Assembly (NCBI GenBank): GCA_028641055.1 | Contig: CM054063.1 | Coordinates: forward strand, 181,790,756 to 181,854,755 | Direction: 5' to 3' | DNA: 64,000 nt | Source: Alopecurus myosuroides | Taxonomy: Eukaryota; Streptophyta; Magnoliopsida; Poales; Poaceae | Shown here: one piece after another, positions 54,548 to 64,000 of the stretch | Position numbering within the stretch: the first letter of the stretch is position 1 | Layout: every line of letters starts with the position of its first letter | The notes under the pieces: generated by a model | Databases searched by the model: none | What the model saw: the letters and a program-made list of their open reading frames with translations, nothing else | What the model was told of the DNA's origin: nothing | Made by a program: the position numbers and the translations under genes

Positions 54548-55960
54548 TCTTTTTTTTCCGAGAAGAACCCTGGATCTATTAGCATCTAACATTACAAAGC
54601 ACCCCACAAGAACATGAAATTACAACCCTATCCCTAGGACCACGAAAAGGAATGAAAACCGACGTGGGAAGAGGACGCGCCTCATTGCCTCCGCCGCACC
54701 ACCTCCGGGCCAACGAAAGCTGGTTTGCCGAAATAGGCTTGTGTCCCGCTATATTAATATAGCCATACCAGACAACTTTGAGACCACCGCTGGGGAAAAA
54801 ACAACACAACCATGCCCAAAAGAACACAAGAGAAAGAAAAGAGAAAACAATGCCAGAAACGGCAGATCGACGAAAACGAAGAAGGTCTGCAACGGCTGCG
54901 CCTGGCTTCGACGTGATGTGTACCAAGTAACACCTCCAAGAAGGAATGCGACGATGAGGACACTGCTGCCTGGACTAGTCCTAGGATTTCTCCAGGTACA
55001 CGGAGGGAAGTGTTATAGGGGTACCTCCGACGACCCTCAAGAAGGACGGCGGTGCCTGCAGGCGCCGTCACGCCGGTGCCGGCAGAGGCCGACAAGGATT
55101 TCTCCTGACCCCAATCATAACACCGCCCTAGACACATCCCCGGCTCAACCGAGCACTGCACCAATTAGCATGCGCCACCACCGTCTTGAGACCATCAACG
55201 TCGTCTCTGTGTGGCAAGCATTGCGAGGCCGGTCAGACCGAGGAGAGACATCGACATATATGGGTCCGCAGTTCCACAACCACGTGGAAGGGATCGACCT
55301 CCACCGCCATATGGCAGTAGCATTCCGGACGCAGCAGCTGGAGCACACCAGGCTGACAAGCCCGGCCGGGCCCAAAACGGACCCGTGAAGTTCCCGCCGC
55401 CGCGCTGCAGCAAACATGGTGTTGTCTCCGCAAACCCCATCCCGAGTCTCGCCTTAGTCCGGCCGAAGGCGGCCCAGGGAAGCCCCGAGCCAGCCCGCCC
55501 TAACCCAGATCAGGACCAAAGGGCCCAGATCTGGACCTCCAAGGGCGCCGCTGGCCAAGCTTCTCCGCAGCCACTACTGTCACCAAGAGGCGACACCACC
55601 ACCCCGCCACCACCAGGCCACCGCCGCCATGAAAGCGCCGCCGTCCCGGGCTCTCGCCGCGTCGGGTTGAGGAGAGACGGCCACCACCAGCCCCGCACGG
55701 GTAGAGCGCGGCGGCACGTGTTGGCAGCGGCCGGGGAGGAAGGGGTTGGGGAGAGAGGGTGGAGGCCGGCCGCCGGGGAGCGCCCCGGTCGCCCGCACGG
55801 GGGCGAGGTTCCAGGAGGGATGGAGGGGGCCGGAAGGGAAGGTCCGCCCGCGGCGGCACGAGGGAGAGATGGGAAGGGGGGAGGAAGAGGCGGCGCGCCG
55901 GCCGGCGGCGGCGGCGGCTAGGGTTAGGGCCTAGTAGCCCCTCTCGCCGCGGAGCCAACC
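54548..55960 (-). repeat. Unresolved repeat, possibly a LINE or retroposed sequence ending in poly-A
   Basis: On the minus strand this runs from a GC-rich start (ccctaaccctagccgccgcc near 55935) to a short A tract (tctcggaaaaaaaa, plus-strand 54548-54560). That direction and the tail suit a non-LTR element or a retroposed transcript. The long open frames in the GC-rich half (both strands, 55211-55958) are compositional. No recognised domain and no clear target duplication. Confidence 0.35.
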
Positions 55961-56527
55961 CCTTGCCTCAGTGTTTTTTTTTCTTTGTAGTTCCATCTCT
56001 CACTCACATCTCCCTGCCCAGATGCTCGCGAAACCTTGTTTTGCGCGGACTATTCCGCGGGAGGGAAGTCGTCGTCTTTGGCCTCTGCCACCACGGAGAG
56101 AGGGCCCAATTCTTTTCCTTAGAGGCACACTCATCCTGTTATGCTTCAAGTTTAACACTTCTTGTAACCCCAGGTTTGCAGTGTCATAAATACTCATCCT
56201 CGAGGCTAGATAATATCTTTTTTTTGAAAAGGAGGTCAAAGCTAGCGGAATCGCATCAAAGTGATGCACATGATCTTGCATATTCTGCATATTGATATTG
56301 TACATTTCCCGTATACACACAAGTCGGGCACACCCACGTGGCCACATGTTGAAAACGCACAATTACCGTCAATCAACACGCCTGAAAGTAGCTATAATTA
56401 ATAATCCTCCTGTTCCATAATTCTTCTTGTAGTTTCAGTTCATATTTAATGAACGGAGAAACTTATAATCCTCCTGTTCCATCGATGACATTACGCCGAA
56501 ATGATGGGCGTCAATGTGAGAAGTTAA
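55961..56527. other. Intergenic region 3' of the beta-expansin gene
   Basis: No gene. A direct repeat tataatcctcctgttccat-like occurs at about 56400 and 56465 (65-bp spacing). The part next to 56527 is the probable 3' untranslated region of the expansin gene. Confidence 0.45.
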
Positions 56528-57587
56528 TCAGCGGAACTGGATGTTGGACGGGTAGCTGCTGCCGCCCCTCCAGCCAGCCGGGATAACATTGTTGGCGACG
56601 AGCGTCTTGCCGGACTCGCTGGTGATGCGCACGGATAATGGACCCAGCAGCGCGTTGCTGGTGTCGCACCGCCAGACGGAGCCCCAGGAGCGGTACATGG
56701 CCTCCCACCGCCCCGTGGGGCGGCCGTTGCTGGAGCGCATGAGATCCATCTTCACCACGGTGCCGTCCCGGTTGGCGTACTGCACCAGCAGCGGGAGGTA
56801 GTTGGGATTGGCACCCGGCAGGACGTAGAAGTTCACCTTCAATCCCCGGAAGTTGCAGGGCACCCTCCTGAACTGCATGTCGATGATGCCCGCGTGGAGG
56901 AGCTGGTCGTTCCGCCCCGGCATCGCCATGGCGCCGAACGCCGTCCCGCTCAGGTCGAAGTGGTACTTGGCCACGGGGTAGTAGTTCATGTCCGTGATCA
57001 CCACCGTCTTTGTCTGGCCGGAGCAGGCAGGGTGGTTGGATCTCAGGCATCGTATCTGAAAGATCGATCCAGGAAAATGTCAACATGCATCCCGATGTGA
57101 TGTATACATTTACTCCTACTTGCAAATCAACATGGCATAGTTAACATGGATCGAAATCGGTTTGAGTTTGACCAAGCTAATTAAGTGATCAGCATCAACT
57201 AATCAACTGACCTGGTAGCATGTGCCGCAGCCCGCTCCGCCCTGGAAGAGAGGCTCGTTGCCGCAGGACGTCATGCCAAATAACGGGTACTGGTTCACCT
57301 TCTTGAAGCCGCAAGCACCACCTGCAAATACATCAACCTCCATTATCACTACTGCGTGAATGATGCAACAACATCTGCGCCGCCATCGATCGCATATATA
57401 TGAGCCTACCGTTGTCCTCGGGCCCGGCGCCGTAGGGCCGTCCGTACCACGTGGCCTTGGCGGCGAGCCAGCCGGACGAGTACGATCTTGCGGCGGAGGT
57501 GCTGTAGTCCACCGCAGAACGGACGGACGGGACGAGCATGGAGAGGAGCGCCACAAGCGCAACAGCATTGGTGGTGACTCCGGCCAT
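56528..57587 (-). CDS. Beta-expansin, three exons
   Basis: Exons on the minus strand: 57587-57410, 57321-57212, 57055-56528 (TGA 56530-56528). Introns are GT-AG and phases agree, giving 271 residues, normal for EXPB (about 260-280). Residues 1-25 are a signal peptide (hydrophobic [12 protein letters not shown], cut near VRSA). The N-terminal double-psi barrel domain (about 40-160) has the beta-expansin blocks [27 protein letters not shown] and the catalytic-like [11 protein letters not shown]; the C-terminal CBM63 domain (about 175-270) has conserved Trp residues ([15 protein letters not shown]). Expansins loosen cell walls without hydrolysis at acid pH; the beta class acts mainly on grass walls. 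No lesion seen. The exact EXPB number cannot be told from this sequence alone. Confidence 0.95.
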
Positions 57588-57674
57588 GTGTTAGCACTAG
57601 GGATCTACCAACCTCGACTTGCTGGAGAGTGGTACTACTCCTGTTTGTGTTTAGATGGCGACATTGCCGGGGCA

Positions 57675-57681
57675 TTTTATA
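57675..57681 (-). promoter_or_regulatory. TATA box of the beta-expansin gene
   Basis: TATAAAA on the minus strand, about 90 bp upstream of the ATG at 57587, a normal distance for a short plant leader. Confidence 0.6.
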
Positions 57682-57698
57682 GGCAGGCCAACATGCTA

Positions 57699-58300
57699 AA
57701 TGACGAGTCGGCGCCAGTTGCAGTTGCACCCGACGACGATGTGTATGGCGTGTTCAGACTTCAGAGCTACAACTACAAGGTAACATGGCCACGGAGGGAA
57801 TCATGCAGGAATACAGGTTGCGGTTCAAGTGTGTACGAATATAAAACCACACATTCAACGAGTATGAAATAAAATCACAACTTGGAAGTGATCATCCAGT
57901 AACCGCTAATGATTGCGGTGTACAAGCGAATATCCTATCCAATAATGATCATCGAGTAACCATATCAGATCATAAGGTTGTGCAGAAAGTCAGACGACTG
58001 GTCCACTGTTGAGCCTTAAGATCTAGCCTCACCATATATATTTTAATTCAAACGATACTAAGCCCTTAATAGGTACATATATACACTAATTTATCTTGAT
58101 AAGTAGATATATAATAATAGGCTCCCTCTATAACAGCCATTTTAGTTCAAATGATACTATATGCCCTGAAATGATAGTCTGCCTATTCCTCAGTAGAGTG
58201 AGATTTTGTACTCGGTCGATGTGTACTGTGTTGTTTATCATTCGGTTTTCACTACAAGAATGCTCCCCTCTATAAATTTAGGTCCATGCATATAGGCGTT
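57699..58300. repeat. Expansin upstream duplication, copy 1 (intact)
   Basis: gacgagtcggcgccagttgc near 57701 and the following blocks (agctacaactacaaggtaac, tatattttaattcaaacgat, tatatacactaa, ataataatagg, gagattttgta, tcactacaagaa) recur in the same order in copy 2 (58616-58920 continued at 63639-63770). It begins just upstream of the expansin TATA box, so it contains the distal promoter. Confidence 0.85.
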
Positions 58301-58615
58301 GCTAGCGTACGGCAGTTAATAGTATGCGTGGCTGTGTGCATCTTTGTTATACAGAGGCCGGATGTAACGCTTAAACTTTTTAAGTAATAAAAACTCCCTT
58401 TATCAACAAAAAAGTATGCATGCTCTATTGGGGTGTCACATTCCTTATTGTGTTACGGTTCCTTATTGATTTGTATTAGGTATACAAAAAAGAGATATCA
58501 GGCATAACGCTTGATGGTCCATCTACTAGCGTTAACAACGGCCTAAGTCTAGGTCCACAAAGAAAAATAGCCAAGATAGAAATAAGTTAATGTATGATCA
58601 TTCCTAATCTGATTT

Positions 58616-58920
58616 CTGACGAGTCGGTGCCAGTTGCAGTTGCACCTACGACGAAGTGCATGGCATGTTTAGACTTTAGAGCTACAACTACAAGGTAACA
58701 TGGCTATGGAGCGAATCATGGAGAATGGACGTTAAGGTGTATAAGTGTGAACGAATATAAAATAAACTTCTATCCAATGATTATCGAGAGTAATTGGGAT
58801 CAGATCATGGGGTTGATTGCAGAAAGTCAGACCACTGTTGTGATCTAACCTCACGATATGTATTTTAATTCAAATTATACAATTTGCTTAATAGGTGTAT
58901 ATACACTAAGTAATTAAGTA
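58616..58920. repeat. Expansin upstream duplication, copy 2, left arm
   Basis: Homologous to 57699-58105 with several short deletions. It ends at aagta, exactly where the Helitron begins, and its right arm resumes at 63639. No expansin coding sequence accompanies this copy. Confidence 0.85.
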
Positions 58921-59882
58921 TCTTTACCTAATAATAAAGAGAGGAAGGCTTCTTCCGGTCCAACCTGGTATTTTACCGTTTTGCCCTCCCACCAAATACC
59001 ATATTACATAGTACGCCACCGTCCAAGTCAGAAAAAACGATTCGGTTTAGAGAAAGTCACCGCAGCCTCTACCTTGTCCTCCACGCCTATGCTTCCCCAA
59101 TTTTTTTCGGAGTTGCTCTCGATCTGGACTCTCCTTTGGTGGAATCGATCTGGAATCTCCTCTGTATGGAACCCTCGCATAAATATGCCTCCCAAGAACC
59201 TTTGTCCAGGGCCGAGCACACGAACATGCCTGATTGTGGGGCTCCTTCCATGACTCAATCGCCGGGGTCATGCGCGACGAAGCCAACACGCCTGACACAT
59301 GGCCGAGCAGAAGAGCCTTGCCGATGCGCTCATCTCACGACCACACGGGATAGGAAGCCACGTAATGAGTAACGTCGGCGGAAGCAATTGAATGCGATGC
59401 CGGAACAGGAGCAGCATCTAGCGGGGAGGCCCAGGAGGATGCTCGCGTCTGTACAAGGAAGAGGTGCGAGTCGAGCGACAGCTCCGGTGCGGCCCACGCG
59501 GCCGCAGCAGGAGGGCCCTCCCGTGGTAGTCGCCATCCCGTTCTCCTCTGTTTTTGTGAGAAGCGTTCCCCGCGCTGGCCACGCATGGCGTCGAGAGCCG
59601 CACCGCAACCGAGTGGCGCCAGTCGACGCGCACCCGACGGCGGCGGCACAAGCCCGGGGCATAGGTGCAGGAGCCCTCTACGTTGGTCCTCGTGATGTGT
59701 TCGTACCTGGCCCGGCTTCAACGGCCGGCACACATCAGTGTGCTCTTGGCCTCGCTGCTCTCCTCGACTGCGCACTATTCAACGCTCTCATCGCTACCGC
59801 CCAGGTCGATGCCTGCTCTACCGCCACTGCCTTGGCCTGCAGTGACGCGACCCTTCATCGGGAGTCCATGCATGGCGCCGCT

Positions 59883-60540
59883 CCGCGGAGTCAAGCCCGC
59901 GCTCCAACAGCTTGGCGGAGAAAAGGTTCCGCTCACCGTCTTCGACCGCAGGCCGCGTACATGTTTATCTGCTCCGTGTGCGTGTACCCCACGCCCGCGC
60001 GGTCCAACGAGGCGCTCAAGGAGAGAATAGGCAGGGCCGTCGCGTTGTACCCGCACCTTGCGGGACGCCTCGCCGTGGACGGCAAAGGCCGGCGTTTCCT
60101 CCACGTCAACAATGAGGGCGTGCTTGTGATCGAGGCCACCGTGCAGGCCGACCTAGCGGACGTGTTCCCCGCCGCCGGCGCAAACATCCATCTTCTCTCC
60201 CCGACGACGCCGAAGGTAAGCGTGAATTAGCTGTTGCGAACTAATCTTATTCTGGACTAGCAGCGCTGAATGTTGGTTCTGGACAGGAGAGTGTTGGCGC
60301 GGCCCTGCTGCAGATCAAGCTGAATCGGTACAAGCGCGGTGGCCTTGTCGTGGGCACAGCCTGCCACCACCAGATCGCGGACGGATACTGGATGAGCACC
60401 TTCGACGCCATGTGGGCGAGCGCGGTGCGCCAGGGCAAGGACTTTGTCGCGCCTTCGCCTTTCCTCGATCGTGCGGCCACGGCCGTGCCTCGCAGTACGC
60501 CGGCACCGGACACCCGTGATCCACGCACTCTGTTCTCTGT
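59883..60540 (+). pseudogene. BAHD acyltransferase gene fragment captured by the Helitron
   Basis: Exon-like piece 1 (about 59883-60215) contains VKPALQQLGGEKVPLTVFD and, after a frame change near 59945, KERIGRAVALYPHLAGRLAVDG and RFLHVNNEGVLVIEA. A GT-AG intron follows (60216-60286), then piece 2 (60287-60540) with AALLQIKLNRYKRGGLVVGT and the catalytic HHQIADG (HxxxD) near 60366-60386. These blocks match grass hydroxycinnamoyl transferases acting on agmatine, putrescine or tryptamine; the exact substrate cannot be told. The DFGWG motif and the C-terminal half are missing, the frame is broken at least once, and a stop occurs at 60542. The intron shows capture of genomic DNA rather than mRNA. 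Sequence upstream (59388-59880) may be more captured DNA. Confidence 0.8.
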
Positions 60541-60594
60541 TTAATTTTTTTGTCCGAGATTGCTGGGCTCCTTCCTCCCGAGCATCCCACTAAC

Positions 60595-61297
60595 CAGGGC
60601 CGTCTCTAGAAATTGGGGGCCTCGGTGCAAAAAGTAAAGTGATGTCGTATTATTTTCATATCATATAATTGTTAGATCTATAACATTGAGGAATAAATAC
60701 AAATTTACTCGCAAAAACATACATGCAAAAAAAATTCGGGATACAAGGTCCATCAAATACAAGTAAAATAAAAATAATTGGAAAACTTTAGATAAAATTC
60801 TTTTAGAGGGCTGTGAAAGTAAACGGTTTTCACGTCATTGTGTTTAGATACCAGTTGGGCTATACGCTCTATAAATTCTACAAACTTAAGAAAAATCGAG
60901 TAGTAGTTCCTGCTCATGCGTTATGTGGGATATGCTACAGGTTGTGCTGCCTCAATAGTTAGTCAACGTCCATCTAAAAAACATATTTATAGGCCTTGTC
61001 ACTTAAGCCCAGACGCACACTATAGGCCCACTTAAAGGTTATCTTCTTCCTAATACTGGATAGAGAACTTCTATCCATCGTCAATGGCGGTTCCGCTCCA
61101 GAAACAATGACCAGCCATGGTGTTGATATCCTAGACTTTAGCATCCAGGAGGGAAGGTAAGAGTGGGCCGGAGTACCCTTCTCCCCCACCGGAGACTTGG
61201 GCGGCTGCTCCTATGGTGTGTCCGGCAAATTGGGGGCCCCTAAATTTTGGGGGCCCTGTGCGGTCGCGCTCCTCGCTCACCCTCATCGACGGCCCTG
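60595..61297. mobile_element. Non-autonomous hAT element, 703 bp (sibling of 12226-13078)
   Basis: CAGGGCCGTC and GACGGCCCTG termini; perfect 8-bp target duplication CCACTAAC (60587-60594 and 61298-61305). The first 25 bp are almost identical to the copy at 12226 and the orientation is the same, but the interiors differ. It sits in the captured BAHD region of the Helitron, so it was carried in or inserted afterwards. Confidence 0.93.
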
Positions 61298-61305
61298 CCA
61301 CTAAC

Positions 61306-62008
61306 ACTGACTCGCCAGTGCTGCCTTCGAATGGTGACAAAGTAGGAGACAAGATCAGTCCGCTGCTCTTGCTCCGTTTCATTAGCATCAGCGAGCATAT
61401 GCTGTTTTTAAATTTCACACTGTATGATTCTAACTGTGCAGGTTGTGCTGGAGTAGCTTATGGTATTGATCTCATGCTCTTATGATTGCCTTGCTATTCC
61501 ATATATGAGAAGTTTTATCCTGCATTTTCCACGTTCTCTAGAGATGAACAGATATTTTTTTAGATTGGAATTTTGTGTGCAATGACAGGCATGCCTCGGC
61601 ATCATAGACTACTTCCAGGACTAGACGGATTTCTCTCTTTATTGCAAATAGCACAATTTGATTTGTGTTTCCCAATCTCTTATCACAGCTGGGAACATCT
61701 TCCTCCATAAGAGTTCACAAAAGAGTTCAATGTCTTTGTTGCATTACTCATTTTGGCAATTATGTGCTATCTGAGATTACTGTTCATAAACGAGTTCTCA
61801 ATATCTATGGAAATCGAGATATTTTCGATGGTCTGTATGGTGAAATCCAACAGATATTTTTTGCTCTTACGGTTTACAACACTATCTCTATTATTTGAGC
61901 TATCATGTACTTTTTTTCTTTTAGCTTCCAATATATTTTGAATTCAGAATAGATGCACGAGCATATCTTTAGTAATTAATTAAATGTGCTTCCAAAACAA
62001 TGCATAGG
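61306..62008. other. Helitron cargo of unknown origin
   Basis: A GC-moderate segment (61306-61400) continues the pre-hAT sequence; the rest is AT-rich. Small open frames have no family features. Confidence 0.3.
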
Positions 62009-62347
62009 CTTCTTAGCCGACGTGGAGATCGCTATCGACAGTCAGTTCGACACAAATCTGAGGATTGTGGGTGCTGAGGTGAGATACTTTGAAGACTCAA
62101 TCTTAATCCTTACTTTTTACTACCCGTTAGAGGTGACTAGTATGAATTGAAATCTAACCGTTGATTGAGCGAGATCATTCTTACTTTTAATTAGGAAATC
62201 ACTTTTTGAGGCACAAATCCAATCAAATATTCCGTTATTTTCGCCTAAAATCATGGTAACTAAATCCCGTTTTTTGATTACATGATATATACGTTTGCTT
62301 TTACAGACTAGCTCCAACTAATGACATTGCCTCCCTACGGAAAGTTC
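62009..62347 (+). pseudogene. Possible captured exons of a second gene
   Basis: About 62010-62078 reads FLADVEIAIDSQFDTNLRI in one frame and is bracketed by ...catag before and gtgaga after. About 62322-62349 (acattgcctccctacggaaa) ends at a gtacgc donor-like site. The short coding-like pieces with splice-like borders suggest exons from another gene. I do not recognise the protein. Confidence 0.25.
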
Positions 62348-62349
62348 AG

Positions 62350-63608
62350 GTACGCATGCCGGCCGGCCGGCCGGCCGCCGGCAGGGCAGCTCTTCATGGA
62401 AGGTTATGAACAACCAAAACGGAGTTTACGAACAAACGCCTGCTGTGCAGCATAGAACAACCTCGGATCAAGTTCATGTACCAAGGCGGCCGAGTATCAC
62501 GATAGAAAAGATTATATACTATCCTTGAACGAATTCATGTACACAGTGAAGTAGACGACCGACAACTCCGGTAGCTTCAGTTTGCACTATGGCATGAAGT
62601 AGCCATGGCTGCCATGCATGTAGTTTTAGCAGGAATCACAGGGCTTTCCTTTTTATACGAGATTTCCACTTTTATTGCAAATCAGTTTATGATTGTAACT
62701 ATAGTTTAGTAATCCTTTTTTAACGGGCCTTCCTTTTTAACACGAGACTAGTATGTTTTATACTAGTCATGTTTTACGCACCAGTATGATTTAATACAGA
62801 CCATTAGATGTATAAAAATAGACGGTCTATATCTATTTGAGGGTACCATAGAAGCCCTCTTTTTTTTTTGCTTCTTACACTTGTAGCTCAACAAGTGTGA
62901 TTTGCTCAAAAGCACGAGCATGAGTCATGTACAGTTTGCGATATTTCAGTATACTTGAAAATTAGACACCACCCACCAGTGTAAAATTCTATCATGTATA
63001 ACAGTGTCGTTAAGGTAGGATTGAGAAAGTCTTGCCTGTTTATAGGTATGTTTGCTGCTTCTGGTAGCTTTCTCTAATATGGACCATGTTTGCTTTGTGC
63101 AAGTAGGACTTCATATGATCTAATAATAATCATGTAATTATCTTTCCCATTTCTAGATTTTACTAACCGCCACTGTACCTTTTAAAGAAAACAATTGTAG
63201 CGTAATATATTATCCCAGTATAGATAATTTATTTGATTACTCCAAAGCATTATGGCCGTGGTACTTTGGGCCCATGGTTCTGACCGTGAAGTTCACCACG
63301 ACAACAACGGTGATCTACTGCATGTGAGGTTGACTCTCCTAAGAAACCATGCCCAACATGATCCAGACTCTGCTGAACCTAACTTACCCTCGCATGAGTG
63401 GTTTATGGAGTGTTCAAATCTTAGATGAGTTGATACGCTTTCCAACAAGTAATTGTTCCTTTTTGGCACTAATTTGTTGTCACTACGTACACTGTTAATA
63501 AAGCATTGCAATAGTTATGTTTCATGCTAACAAATAAGTTTTTTTTCTTCTAACCGTTGTCAAACCAATTCGGCCTTTGTGAGTCTCCATGATGATGATT
63601 TTTTCTCC
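62350..63608. other. Non-coding 3' part of the Helitron
   Basis: Contains a short GGCCGGCCGGCCGGCC run near 62360 and otherwise AT-rich sequence without genes. Confidence 0.45.
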
Positions 63609-63638
63609 CCCGTTGCAACGCACGGGCATGTTTACTAG
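63609..63638 (+). other. Helitron 3' hairpin and CTAG end
   Basis: CCCGTTGCAACGCACGGG (63609-63626) can fold with a CCCGT/ACGGG stem. Eight nucleotides later comes CTAG (63635-63638), followed by T. This is the rolling-circle termination signal of Helitrons. Confidence 0.85.
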
Positions 63639-63770
63639 TACATAATAATAGGGTCTTTAGTAGACTGAGATTTTGTAGCTCAGTCGATGTGTTTTTTTTT
63701 TGTTGTTTTTGTTATTTATCATTCGGGTATCTACTACAAGAAGGCCCCTCTACAACAACACATTCATGCA
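63639..63770. repeat. Expansin upstream duplication, copy 2, right arm
   Basis: tacataataataggg, gagattttgtagctcagtcg and tttatcattcgggtatctac match 58106-58265 in order. Together with 58616-58920 it forms the second copy split by the Helitron. Confidence 0.83.
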
Positions 63771-63782
63771 CATCTAAACGGT

Positions 63783-64000
63783 TGAGCATCTCCAACCGAA
63801 TCACCCATACATCTGGACGGACAACCCGGACATGACCAAGACAGAAAACCACTACCCAACCGGACCTCCCAAGCTTAGCACAAATGTTCGGACTATCTGG
63901 TACCCGTCATACCTAGCCCATATGTGTAGCGGAAATAGGGTTGTACGCATGCGTCCAGATGCTGCCATGTTGGATCCGACAACCAGGACTCACCCCAAAT
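63783..64000. mobile_element. Possible DNA transposon terminus, cut by the window edge
   Basis: GAGCATCTCCAACCG at 63783 resembles the GAGCAACTCCAAC terminus of the Harbinger at 7138, and the following GC-rich sequence (ggacggacaacccggacatg) is like its subterminal region. The other end is outside the window, and the flanking triplet is not TTA. Confidence 0.35.

Larger units (their letters stand above)
58921..63638 (+). mobile_element. Helitron, 4.7 kb, carrying host gene fragments
   Basis: The 5' end is TCTTTACCTAATAATAAAG (58921) and the 3' end has a hairpin and CTAG (63635-63638). Insertion is between A (58920) and T (63639), with no target duplication, as Helitrons do. The boundary is confirmed inside the window because the flanks rejoin into a sequence matching the undisturbed duplication copy at 58080-58290. 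There is no Rep/helicase gene, so it is non-autonomous. Cargo: a BAHD acyltransferase fragment with its intron, and exon-like pieces near 62009-62347; a hAT element is nested within. Confidence 0.85.

Noticed and set aside
55211..55958. Long GC-rich frames on both strands left of the expansin gene
   Set aside because: Composition is GGC/GCC-rich on both strands with no recognisable domain; likely leader of a repeat.
1..64000. rRNA and tRNA genes, organelle DNA insertions, bacterial-type operons
   Set aside because: None noticed by eye; a tRNA scan and an organelle BLAST were not possible here, so small insertions could be missed.

Overview
This window looks like nuclear DNA of a large-genome grass, most likely Triticeae (wheat, Aegilops, barley or rye type). 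Four host genes with plant-type GT-AG introns or GC-rich first exons sit in a much larger mass of nested transposable elements. These include many Stowaway MITEs with CTCCCTCCGT ends and TA target duplications, Ty3/gypsy elements with long accessory regions, a LARD-type solo LTR, hAT and PIF/Harbinger elements, and Helitrons. The species call is inference from repeat style; I could not search a database.

Layout. (1) 1-7006: a minus-strand Athila-like LTR element with LTR, primer site, gag and protease but no polymerase, its gag broken by a 411-bp Stowaway. (2) 7138-9191: a PIF/Harbinger element with a decayed transposase and TTA target duplication. (3) 9.2-16.4 kb: a single-exon NDR1/HIN1-like (LEA_2) gene on the minus strand at 10853-11485, then MITEs, a complete non-coding hAT element, and three Stowaways directly upstream of the next gene. 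(4) 16376-24977: a ten-exon NEDD1 gene (WD40 protein of the gamma-tubulin/spindle pathway) with an apparent one-base deletion in exon 8. (5) 25975-31396: a complete but decayed chromovirus-like Ty3/gypsy element with 305-307 bp LTRs, inserted between NEDD1 and the next gene. (6) 32365-34001: an intact six-exon SNF7/VPS32 ESCRT-III gene. (7) 36.3-54.2 kb: a minisatellite joined to a roughly 17-kb Tat-lineage gypsy element. That element has gag-pol on the minus strand and, between pol and the 3' LTR, a plus-strand accessory gene with five frame-preserving introns; a 4.8-kb LARD-like solo LTR interrupts the accessory gene. (8) 54.2-56.5 kb: LINE-like and unresolved repeat sequence. (9) 56528-57587: a three-exon beta-expansin gene on the minus strand, whose upstream region is tandemly duplicated. 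(10) 58921-63638: a Helitron carrying a BAHD acyltransferase gene fragment, itself split by a second hAT element. The second copy of the expansin upstream duplication flanks this Helitron, so the first copy shows what the empty site looked like. (11) The window ends in a possible DNA-transposon terminus.

The four host genes are housekeeping or cell-wall genes with no evident shared pathway: LEA_2/NHL (membrane/stress), NEDD1 (microtubule nucleation), SNF7 (endosomal sorting) and EXPB (wall loosening). NEDD1 and SNF7 point the same way and were probably about 1.5 kb apart before the chromovirus inserted. The most interesting structures are the frame-intact, intron-containing antisense gene in the Tat element, the Helitron with its in-window empty site, and the NEDD1 exon-8 frameshift. 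I saw no novel defence or biosynthetic system.
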